This document shows positions 7,930 to 13,683 of a stretch of 16,991 nucleotides of DNA, piece after piece. The notes under the pieces are model-generated. The model worked only from the letters and a program-made list of their open reading frames with translations, was not told the DNA's origin and searched no databases. This stretch comes from Oscillospiraceae bacterium. Lineage in GTDB: Bacteria; Bacillota; Clostridia; Oscillospirales; Ruminococcaceae. Position 1 is the first letter of the stretch. Each line of letters begins with the position of its first letter. A program made the translations under genes and the position numbers. The stretch spans positions 1 to 16,991 of the forward strand of contig JAGAUG010000064.1 of assembly GCA_017828935.1 (NCBI GenBank). The letters run 5' to 3'.

Positions 7930-7964
7930 GCTCCCTTCTTAAGGGAGCTGTCAGCGTAGCTGAC
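7930..7964. repeat. Two adjacent palindromes inside the element (REP-like unit)
   Basis: GCTCCCTT (7930-7937) pairs with AAGGGAGC (7941-7948), then GTCAGC (7950-7955) pairs with GCTGAC (7959-7964). The GC-rich stems stand out from the surrounding AT-rich DNA. Similar GGGAGCTGTCAGC-type palindromes are, as I recall, widespread in Clostridia genomes. They could form tandem hairpins in RNA downstream of uppP. Confidence 0.7.
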
Positions 7965-7971
7965 TGAGGGT

Positions 7972-8106
7972 TTATTCTTCTAAGATTTTTATAATTTTAT
8001 AGAATATTTTAGCTAAAATATCAATCTCTCTGGTTCTTGCGAGCCTCTTAAGGGAGTACATTACGCCGGTATTTAATTTTAGGCGCGCAGCTATACTGAG
8101 AGTAGA
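7972..8106 (-). pseudogene. Short protein-like open stretch within the element, possible relic
   Basis: On the minus strand 44 codons are open before a TAA at 7974-7972. The first ATG (8061) gives 29 residues, beginning MYSLKRLARTREI and ending KIIKILEE. The basic, amphipathic pattern looks more like real protein than random AT-rich DNA, but there is no ribosome site before the ATG. It may be the remnant of a gene carried by the parent element. I do not recognise a family. Confidence 0.3.
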
Positions 8107-8150
8107 TTAACATGAACTTTCAAAGCCACCCCAAGATTTATTATAGAACC

Positions 8151-8158
8151 AAATAATT
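8151..8158 (+). repeat. Target-site duplication, right copy
   Basis: AAATAATT directly follows the right inverted repeat and is identical to 7824-7831. Confidence 0.8.
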
Positions 8159-8186
8159 TTATAATTTTAGAAAGGCTGTGTAAATT

Positions 8187-9563
8187 TTGGTTAATAAAAA
8201 TATATTAGATAATATAAAAAATATATTTTTTATTGGAATAGGTGGCTCTGTGATGTTTCCGTTGGCTCAAATATTAAAGTCGAAAAATTTTAATATTTCT
8301 GGTTCAGACGTTAGCGAGTCTTATATAACTGAGCTAGAAAAAAATTTAGGAATGAAAATATATATAGGCCACAACGAGAAAAATATTTTAGGGTCGGATT
8401 TAATAGTTTATAGCGCAGCAATAAAAAAAGATAACGTTGAACTTTTGGCGGCGCAAAAGTTGGGAATTAAAGTTTTAGAGCGAGCGAAGCTTTTAGGACT
8501 TTTAGCGAGCGAAAAATCTCAAAGCGTTGGAGTTTGTGGAACTCACGGGAAGACTACAACAACAGCTTTGATAACACATATTTTAATAGAGCTTCAAAAA
8601 GACCCTTCGGCGATAATCGGCGGAAAGCTCAGCGAAATCGGAGGTAACGGTAGGGTCGGAGAGTCAGATATAATGATTTGTGAAGCGTGTGAGTATGTCG
8701 ATACTTTTTTAAATATTTACCCGAAAATAGCGACGATTTTAAATATCGATGAAGACCATATGGAATATTTTAAAACTATCGATAACGTTATAGATTCATA
8801 TAATAAATTTTGTGATAATACTTCTAGTATTATAATTTATAATGGCGATGATATAAATTCTAAAAAATTAATTAAAAAATCAACCCAAAATTCTAATAAA
8901 AAATTTTTGAGTTTTGGGTTAGATAAAAAAAATGATTATTACGTTGACGATATAAATTTTAATGGTTGCGAAAATAATAAATTTAATATTTATTTTAAAA
9001 ATAAAAAAATTGCGTCGGTTGTATTAAATATTCCTGGGAAACACAATATTTTAAATAGTTTAGCGGCGTTTGTAACTTGTTTAGAGTTGGGATGTGAGCC
9101 GAAAGAGATAGCGAGAGCTATTGGGACTTTTAAAGGCGTTTGTCGTAGGTTCGAAATATTAGGCAAGTTTAACGGAGCTGTTGTTGTTGACGATTACGCT
9201 CACCACCCAAAAGAGCTAGAAGCAACTTTAAAATCAGCTAAAAATTTAGGTTTTAATAAAATTTGGGCTATTTTTCAGCCGTTCACTTTTTCGAGGACTT
9301 TTTTATTATTAGATGACTTCGCTCGGGCGCTTTCGATTGCTGATGAAATTTTACTTGCTCCTATTATGGGGTCAAGAGAAATTAACACATATAATATATT
9401 TTCAGAAGATTTAGCTCAAAAAATAAAAACAAAAAAATGCAATGTTTTTAGAAATTTTGATTTGATTTCTGAGTATATTAAACAAAATGTTGGCGAAAAA
9501 GACTTGGTTTTAACGATGGGGTGTGGTGATATTTATAAGTGTGCAAAAAAAATATTAAGTTAA
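8187..9563 (+). CDS. murC: UDP-N-acetylmuramate-L-alanine ligase (MurC)
   Basis: A 458-residue cytoplasmic ligase that adds L-alanine to UDP-MurNAc with ATP, the first step of the peptidoglycan stem peptide. Domain 1 begins with the nucleotide-binding loop FIGIGGSVMFPLA at about 15-27. The ATP P-loop GTHGKTTTT is at 118-126 with K122. EACEYVDTFL and NIDEDHMEYF follow in the central domain, and DDYAHHPKELEATL marks the start of the C-terminal domain, typical of MurC rather than MurD, E or F. The start is a TTG with AAAGG at 8171-8175, eleven bases upstream. The gene stands apart from any division cluster, just after the miniature element. The glycine loop differs from the usual GIGG-x-GM by having S-V before the methionine. 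Length is normal. Confidence 0.95.
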   Translation: MVNKNILDNIKNIFFIGIGGSVMFPLAQILKSKNFNISGSDVSESYITELEKNLGMKIYIGHNEKNILGSDLIVYSAAIKKDNVELLAAQKLGIKVLERAKLLGLLASEKSQSVGVCGTHGKTTTTALITHILIELQKDPSAIIGGKLSEIGGNGRVGESDIMICEACEYVDTFLNIYPKIATILNIDEDHMEYFKTIDNVIDSYNKFCDNTSSIIIYNGDDINSKKLIKKSTQNSNKKFLSFGLDKKNDYYVDDINFNGCENNKFNIYFKNKKIASVVLNIPGKHNILNSLAAFVTCLELGCEPKEIARAIGTFKGVCRRFEILGKFNGAVVVDDYAHHPKELEATLKSAKNLGFNKIWAIFQPFTFSRTFLLLDDFARALSIADEILLAPIMGSREINTYNIFSEDLAQKIKTKKCNVFRNFDLISEYIKQNVGEKDLVLTMGCGDIYKCAKKILS

Positions 9564-9576
9564 TATTAAAAAACAC

Positions 9577-9604
9577 TTGAAATTAAAAAAAAAATAAGTA
9601 TAAT
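9577..9604 (+). promoter_or_regulatory. Promoter for the tRNA-Ser gene
   Basis: TTGAAA (9577-9582) and TATAAT (9599-9604) are separated by 16 bases, a close match to the vegetative sigma factor consensus. The site lies between the murC stop and the tRNA, 54 bases before the mature 5' end. Confidence 0.7.
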
Positions 9605-9658
9605 TATTAGTAGAGTTAAAATTAGCCCGAAATAAAATATAGATTTTTAATATAATAT

Positions 9659-9748
9659 GGGGAGGTGTCAGAGTGGTCGAATGTGATTGATTCGAAATCA
9701 ATTGTATGCTCAAACATACCGGGGGTTCGAATCCCTCCCTTCCCGCCA
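9659..9748 (+). tRNA. tRNA-Ser (anticodon CGA), CCA encoded
   Basis: A 90-base class II tRNA. The acceptor stem GGGGAGG (9659-9665) pairs with CCTTCCC (9738-9744), followed by discriminator G and an encoded CCA (9746-9748). The anticodon stem ATTGA/TCAAT (9686-9690, 9698-9702) holds loop TTCGAAA with anticodon CGA at 9693-9695, reading UCG codons. The long variable arm has stem GTATG/CATAC, as expected for serine. The T arm is GGGGG-TTCGAAT-CCCTC with one G-U pair. In the short D stem the first pair is a T-T mismatch (9668 with 9684), leaving two good pairs. Confidence 0.93.
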
Positions 9749-9750
9749 TA

Positions 9751-9770
9751 TTAAAAATTTATATTTTTAA
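9751..9770. terminator. Weak AT hairpin after the tRNA
   Basis: TTAAAAAT (9751-9758) pairs with ATTTTTAA (9763-9770) around a 4-base loop, directly after the tRNA. It is AT-only, so its strength as a terminator is doubtful. Confidence 0.3.
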
Positions 9771-9846
9771 TTATAAAAATTATTTATTTAAAAAACAAAA
9801 ATTTATAATACATATTTTCTAGTAATTAATATTAAGGAGCAAAAAA

Positions 9847-10098
9847 ATGAGTGGATGGGAAATTACTATTGGGGTAATAATAATATTGATTAGTTTGTTT
9901 TTGATAGGAGTGATAATGCTTCAAGAAGGAAACTCCAGAGGAATGGGAGGAATGGCGCCGTCCTCAGGAGACTCGTATTTAGAAAATAACAAAAACAGAA
10001 CTTTTGAGGCGATGTTAGCTAGACTTACAAAAGTTGGAGCAGTATTATTTTTTGTCTTAACTATCTTGATTAATATTTTAAGTGTTATAAAAAAATAA
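9847..10098 (+). CDS. secG: SecG subunit of the protein-export channel
   Basis: An 83-residue inner-membrane protein with two hydrophobic helices (about 5-25 and 61-80) and the conserved cytoplasmic loop between them: MLQEGNSRGMGGMAPSSG, then NRTFEAMLARLTKVGAVLFF. This is the standard SecG layout; the protein sits beside SecY and SecE and aids preprotein translocation. Length is normal for low-GC Gram-positives. The start is ATG with AAGGAG at 9834-9839, seven bases upstream. In many Firmicutes secG is followed by the exoribonuclease gene rnr and smpB; here neither follows, and a hairpin terminator closes the gene. Confidence 0.93.
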   Translation: MSGWEITIGVIIILISLFLIGVIMLQEGNSRGMGGMAPSSGDSYLENNKNRTFEAMLARLTKVGAVLFFVLTILINILSVIKK

Positions 10099-10122
10099 GT
10101 TATTTATTAAGTGGCGTTAATG

Positions 10123-10155
10123 AGCAGGTGATTTGATTACAAATTTCCTGCTTTT
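10123..10155 (+). terminator. Intrinsic terminator of secG
   Basis: AGCAGG (10123-10128) pairs with CCTGCT (10147-10152), continued inside by GATTTG (10130-10135) with CAAATT (10140-10145) across one T-T mismatch and a 4-base loop, then TTTTG. A second near-palindrome (10150-10169) shares the bases GCT at 10150-10152, so the two cannot form fully together. Confidence 0.65.
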
Positions 10156-10171
10156 GTAGCTATAAAAGCCA

Positions 10172-10236
10172 GGTTATATAATATCAATTGGGATAGAAAA
10201 TTTTTATTTTTAGACTAATTTATTTAGAGCTTCAAA
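10172..10236 (+). repeat. Probable degenerate end of the same repeat family
   Basis: Aligned with the left end of the 319-bp element, this stretch starts GGTTATATAATATC against GGTTCTATGTCAAG, and shares an exact 19-base block, TTTTTAGACTAATTTATTT (10207-10225, matching 7868-7886). The 20 bases before the block also match at about 14 positions. No right end or target duplication is visible, so it looks like a decayed partial copy. It lies directly upstream of the C25-like peptidase gene, with only 17 bases left before its ATG. Confidence 0.5.
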
Positions 10237-10253
10237 TAGGTGTAAAAAACAAG

Positions 10254-11558
10254 ATGAATAAAAGAAATAAAAAAAATATAATATTTAAAATTTTATTTTC
10301 GACGATGGCGTTAATTTCTTTTTTGATTTTATTTTTAGGAAATAATTATAATAATTATTATTTATTAATTTGTAATTCTGACGCTATCTCAGAAGAAGAT
10401 AAAATTTATATAAAAAAATATGGAGATACTCTAGACGGTCAAGTTAAAATAATTGACGCTAAAGATATTAAAGACGCGGCGATGATGTGTCAGTGTCTTA
10501 AAAATTCTTTTAATAATATTTCTGATAAAATAAAAGCGATTCAAATTTTTGGGACTAAAGATGATGTTCCGGCGTTTGAGATAGGCTTTGAAGTTAAGAT
10601 GGGAGAAGACAAGATCGACAGAGCCTACGAAGATTTTGTATCAGATTTTTTTTATTCGAGCTTTGACTCGGATTTTTATAGATTAAAATCAAGAACTGCG
10701 ATTAATACGATCTTTGCTAATAAATTAGACGTTTCGTTTGTACCCAGGTGGCAAGTCTCAAGATTACCACTCAAAAAAGACGAAATATCAAAATTTATAA
10801 AAAAGTATTTTGTTTATAAAGACCAAATTAAAGCTTTAGGAAATACAAATAAAATTCCAGTTGTTAGTTTTTCTAATCCGATTTTGTTAGAATCGCCTGT
10901 GGTTGACGATATGGGCTATTTTATTAGAGAAAAAATAGATAAACAATATAAATATTTAAATAACAGGACTTATAGACTTTACGGGCTTTTAGAGGGCTAT
11001 AATAAAGTTTCGAAGCCAGTTGATGGGGATTTTATAAAAGAAAATCTAGAAAAAGAGAATAAAAAACAAATAATGGATTTATTTATAAATTGTCACGGCG
11101 AAAAAGATAAATTTATAAAATTAGTTTTTAAAAGTGACAGCTTGGGTGATCGAGAGATGACATCTTTTATAGACAGGAGTAATATTAATAGTATTCTTAA
11201 ACACAATTACTATACTTTGGCAGCTTGGAGTTGTTTGGTGGCTCAAGGTCTTGATGACCAAAATATTATATATGATATTTTAAGATATAAATGTGTTGAC
11301 GCGATTGTAGCGACAACAATAATTTCAAACAACGGGACTAACAATAGAGTGGACTTCGAAAAAAAACAAGATAATAATTTTTATTTGTTTTATTACGAAT
11401 TTTTTAAGAGTTTGAGTAATAATAATTCTAGAAGTGAAAGTTTTTTTAAGGCTCAAAAAGCTTACGCAGAGTCTGTTATTAAAAATAAAGATTTAGATGA
11501 TTTATATCAATATCATATCGTAAATATATTGAGTTATCATCATTTGGGTTTAGTTTAA
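10254..11558 (+). CDS. Membrane-anchored gingipain-like (C25-type, clan CD) cysteine peptidase
   Basis: A 434-residue protein with a basic N-terminus and one hydrophobic segment at about 11-29, without a clear cleavage site, so probably a signal anchor with the rest outside the membrane. The remainder follows the caspase-like plan of peptidase family C25. IQIFGTKDDVPAFE (97-110) and a later D-x-x-Y region recall the family's early strand and Asp-Tyr segment. FVPRWQVSRLPLKKDEI (162-178) resembles its conserved GRLP block. The catalytic dyad is probably H281 in LFINCHGEKD and C327 in AAWSCLVAQGL, followed by DAIVATTII and a helix with FFKAQKAYAES. The start is ATG with AGGTG at 10238-10242. Family assignment is by motif only; a CHAT-type peptidase or an inactive relative is possible. 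Substrate unknown. asp23 follows after 28 bases. Confidence 0.65.
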   Translation: MNKRNKKNIIFKILFSTMALISFLILFLGNNYNNYYLLICNSDAISEEDKIYIKKYGDTLDGQVKIIDAKDIKDAAMMCQCLKNSFNNISDKIKAIQIFGTKDDVPAFEIGFEVKMGEDKIDRAYEDFVSDFFYSSFDSDFYRLKSRTAINTIFANKLDVSFVPRWQVSRLPLKKDEISKFIKKYFVYKDQIKALGNTNKIPVVSFSNPILLESPVVDDMGYFIREKIDKQYKYLNNRTYRLYGLLEGYNKVSKPVDGDFIKENLEKENKKQIMDLFINCHGEKDKFIKLVFKSDSLGDREMTSFIDRSNINSILKHNYYTLAAWSCLVAQGLDDQNIIYDILRYKCVDAIVATTIISNNGTNNRVDFEKKQDNNFYLFYYEFFKSLSNNNSRSESFFKAQKAYAESVIKNKDLDDLYQYHIVNILSYHHLGLV

Positions 11559-11586
11559 AAAATAAATATAAAAAGGCGGTGTTTTT

Positions 11587-11937
11587 GTGATAAAGATAAA
11601 TAATTATTTGGGTTATATAGAGATTCATAACGAATACTTTTCTAATTTGATAGCTAAAAACGTTTCAGAATGCTTTGGAGTCAAGGGGATGGTAAACGGT
11701 TCGACGACTCAAAAATTAAGAAGTTTTATTTCTAAGTCTGATTCAAAAGACAAGGGAGTTGTTGTTAAGAGCGTTGACGAAAAACTTATAGTTGACATTC
11801 ACATAGAAGTTTCTTATGGAGTTAATATATCTGCTATTGTTAAAAGTATTATAAGTAAAGTTAGGTATGCTGTTGAGGAGTCGACAGGTCTGATTGTTAG
11901 TAAAGTTAATGTTTATGTTGACAGTATAAGTGTTTAA
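11587..11937 (+). CDS. Asp23/Gls24 (YloU-like) family protein
   Basis: A 116-residue protein of the Asp23/Gls24 (DUF322) family. The N-terminal YLGYIEIHNEYFSNLIAKNVSE, the internal GVKGM, the VDIHIEVSYGVNIS strand-turn and the ending ESTGLIVSKVNVYVDSI are all typical. Members are small cytoplasmic or membrane-associated proteins linked to envelope stress, without known enzymatic activity. The start is GTG with AAGGCGG at 11573-11579, seven bases upstream. The pairing with the fatty acid kinase gene downstream is conserved across Firmicutes. In many of those genomes rpmB (ribosomal protein L28) precedes this gene; here the C25-like peptidase gene does. Position rather than motif points to the yloU branch. 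Confidence 0.88.
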   Translation: MIKINNYLGYIEIHNEYFSNLIAKNVSECFGVKGMVNGSTTQKLRSFISKSDSKDKGVVVKSVDEKLIVDIHIEVSYGVNISAIVKSIISKVRYAVEESTGLIVSKVNVYVDSISV

Positions 11938-11960
11938 TTTTATTTTGGAAATAATGAGTG

Positions 11961-13661
11961 ATGGTGAAAAAATTGATAACAGGTGAAATTTTAAAAAATG
12001 CGCTTATTTCTGGTGCTAATAATATCAAAAAATATAAACAGTCGATTGACGAATTAAATGTTTTTCCGGTTCCTGACGGCGATACTGGAACTAATATGCA
12101 TATGACGATAAGTATGGCAGCTAAAGAAATAAGATTTGCTGACGATAATCTTGGGGTATTTGAGATATCAAAAATATTTTCAGATGCGCTTCTTAGAAAC
12201 GCTAGAGGAAATTCAGGTGTAATATTATCGCTAATATTTAGAGGTATTTCTAAGTCGCTAACAGATAAAACGACGGCTACGACAAAAGATTTAGCTTTTG
12301 CGCTAGAGTCTGGTTCTAAAACAGCTTATGACGTTGTTATGAAACCAACCGAAGGAACTATCTTGACAGTAATAAGAAAGACTGCTGAGGGCGCAAAAGA
12401 AATAGCATCAGAAGTCGACGATATAACAGAGTTTTGGTCGCGAGTTTGTGAGATAGCAAGCCAGACGCTAGATCAAACTCCGGATATGTTACCAGTTTTA
12501 AAAAAAGCAGGTGTAGTTGATTCTGGAGGAAAAGGCCTTTTAGTTATTCTTGAGGGTATGAAAAGCGTTTTTGAAGATAATATTATTATTGATATCGATG
12601 GCGAAGAGACAGAAATAAAAAAAGATGTATCTGTTAGATATGTTTCTAATAATATGATATTTGATTATAGTGTTAAATACGGATACTGTACAGAATTTAT
12701 AATATATAAAGAAAATAACGAAAGAGACGTAAAATTACTTAGAGCCTATTTAGAATCAATAGGAGATAGCGTTTTAGTTATTGACGACGATAATATAATA
12801 AAAATCCATGTTCACACTAACGACCCAGGGCTTGCGATTACAAAAGCAATAGAATACGGCCAATTAGTTGATATAAAAATAGACAACGAGCGTCAGCAAT
12901 GTGGCGACCCAAATCAAAATAAAAATCAAGTCCGAGAGTGTCAAAATTTAAAAAATTGTGATGATTCTAAAGAGCAAGTTTACTTGCCAGTTGACGAAAA
13001 TATAGAATACGGTTTTGTGTCTGTTGCAGCTGGAGACGGATTGCACAGTTTATTTAAAGATTTAGGTGTAAACAATATAGTAAGTGGTGGCCAGACGATG
13101 AATCCAAGTACAGACGATATATTAAAAGCGATTCACTCGACGCCAGCAAAAACAGTTTTTGTGTTGCCTAATAATAAAAATATTATTATGGCCGCCGAAC
13201 AAGCGGCGAACTTAGCAGACAGAAATGTGTGTGTGCTTCAATCTAGAACGATTCCACAGGGTCTGTCAGCGATGCTAGCTTTTGATTTTGAAATGTCGTT
13301 TGAAGAAAATAGATTAGCGATGACTCAGGCGATAGATAACGTATCGACAGGCCAAATTACGTTCGCAGCGCGAGATTCAGACTTTAACGGCCATAAAATA
13401 AAAAACGGAGATATACTAGCTTTAGCTAACTCGAAATTATTATTTACAGAGCGAGATATAAATAAAGCGTGTGTTAAGTTAATTAAAAATCTATTAAAAA
13501 AAGACTCGATATTTATTACGTTGATTTACGGCCAAGATGTTACAGAAGCTCAGGTAGAAGAACTAAAGAAATTTATAAAATCAAAAATAAGCGACGATAT
13601 CGAGCTTAATATCGTTTATGGAGGTCAGCCGGTTTATTATTATATAATTTCAGTTGAGTAA
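11961..13661 (+). CDS. fakA: FakA/YloV fatty acid kinase (DhaL domain protein)
   Basis: A 566-residue cytoplasmic kinase that, with FakB lipid-binding partners, phosphorylates exogenous or recycled fatty acids for phospholipid synthesis. The DhaL ATP-binding domain (about 8-200) carries FPVPDGDTGTNMHM with the magnesium-binding aspartates, and NARGNSGVILS. The middle domain has YGYCTEFIIY and KIHVHTNDPG with the histidine pair, and the C-terminal DegV-like domain begins near residue 345 with YGFVSVAAGDG. Between them is a hydrophilic linker (about 310-344) with three cysteines, which makes the protein slightly longer than usual. GTG 11958 and ATG 11961 are adjacent possible starts after GGAA (11947-11950); ATG is chosen. 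asp23 lies just upstream and recG follows after 22 bases. Confidence 0.92.
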   Translation: MVKKLITGEILKNALISGANNIKKYKQSIDELNVFPVPDGDTGTNMHMTISMAAKEIRFADDNLGVFEISKIFSDALLRNARGNSGVILSLIFRGISKSLTDKTTATTKDLAFALESGSKTAYDVVMKPTEGTILTVIRKTAEGAKEIASEVDDITEFWSRVCEIASQTLDQTPDMLPVLKKAGVVDSGGKGLLVILEGMKSVFEDNIIIDIDGEETEIKKDVSVRYVSNNMIFDYSVKYGYCTEFIIYKENNERDVKLLRAYLESIGDSVLVIDDDNIIKIHVHTNDPGLAITKAIEYGQLVDIKIDNERQQCGDPNQNKNQVRECQNLKNCDDSKEQVYLPVDENIEYGFVSVAAGDGLHSLFKDLGVNNIVSGGQTMNPSTDDILKAIHSTPAKTVFVLPNNKNIIMAAEQAANLADRNVCVLQSRTIPQGLSAMLAFDFEMSFEENRLAMTQAIDNVSTGQITFAARDSDFNGHKIKNGDILALANSKLLFTERDINKACVKLIKNLLKKDSIFITLIYGQDVTEAQVEELKKFIKSKISDDIELNIVYGGQPVYYYIISVE

Positions 13662-13667
13662 AAAAAC

Positions 13668-13674
13668 AGGAGGG
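13668..13674 (+). promoter_or_regulatory. Ribosome binding site fixing the recG start
   Basis: AGGAGGG lies nine bases before ATG 13684. The frame extends back to a TTG at 13654 inside fakA, but that start has no site of its own. Confidence 0.75.
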
Positions 13675-13683
13675 TTAAATTAT

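Larger units (their letters stand above)
7832..8150. mobile_element. 319-bp miniature inverted-repeat element (ISL3-like ends)
   Basis: The left end (7832-7855) begins GGTTCTATGTCAAGAG and the right end (8127-8150), read on the minus strand, begins GGTTCTATAATAAATC; both finish TTGGGGTG, and 18 of 24 positions match. The element is bounded by a perfect 8-bp direct repeat, so it arrived by transposition. It holds no transposase; it would need one supplied in trans from a related full-length insertion sequence. The GG-T-CT ends and the 8-bp duplication fit the ISL3 family, but the assignment is from memory of family traits. Inside are two adjacent palindromes and a short protein-like open stretch on the minus strand. 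It separates uppP from murC and ends 36 bases before the murC start, so it may affect murC transcription. Confidence 0.8.

Noticed and set aside
9651..9656. TATAAT just before the tRNA as its -10 box
   Set aside because: Transcription would start inside the mature tRNA. The TTGAAA/TATAAT pair at 9577-9604 fits better.
9555..9749. Minus-strand open frame over the tRNA region
   Set aside because: Its coding-like start is just the complement of the tRNA-Ser gene.
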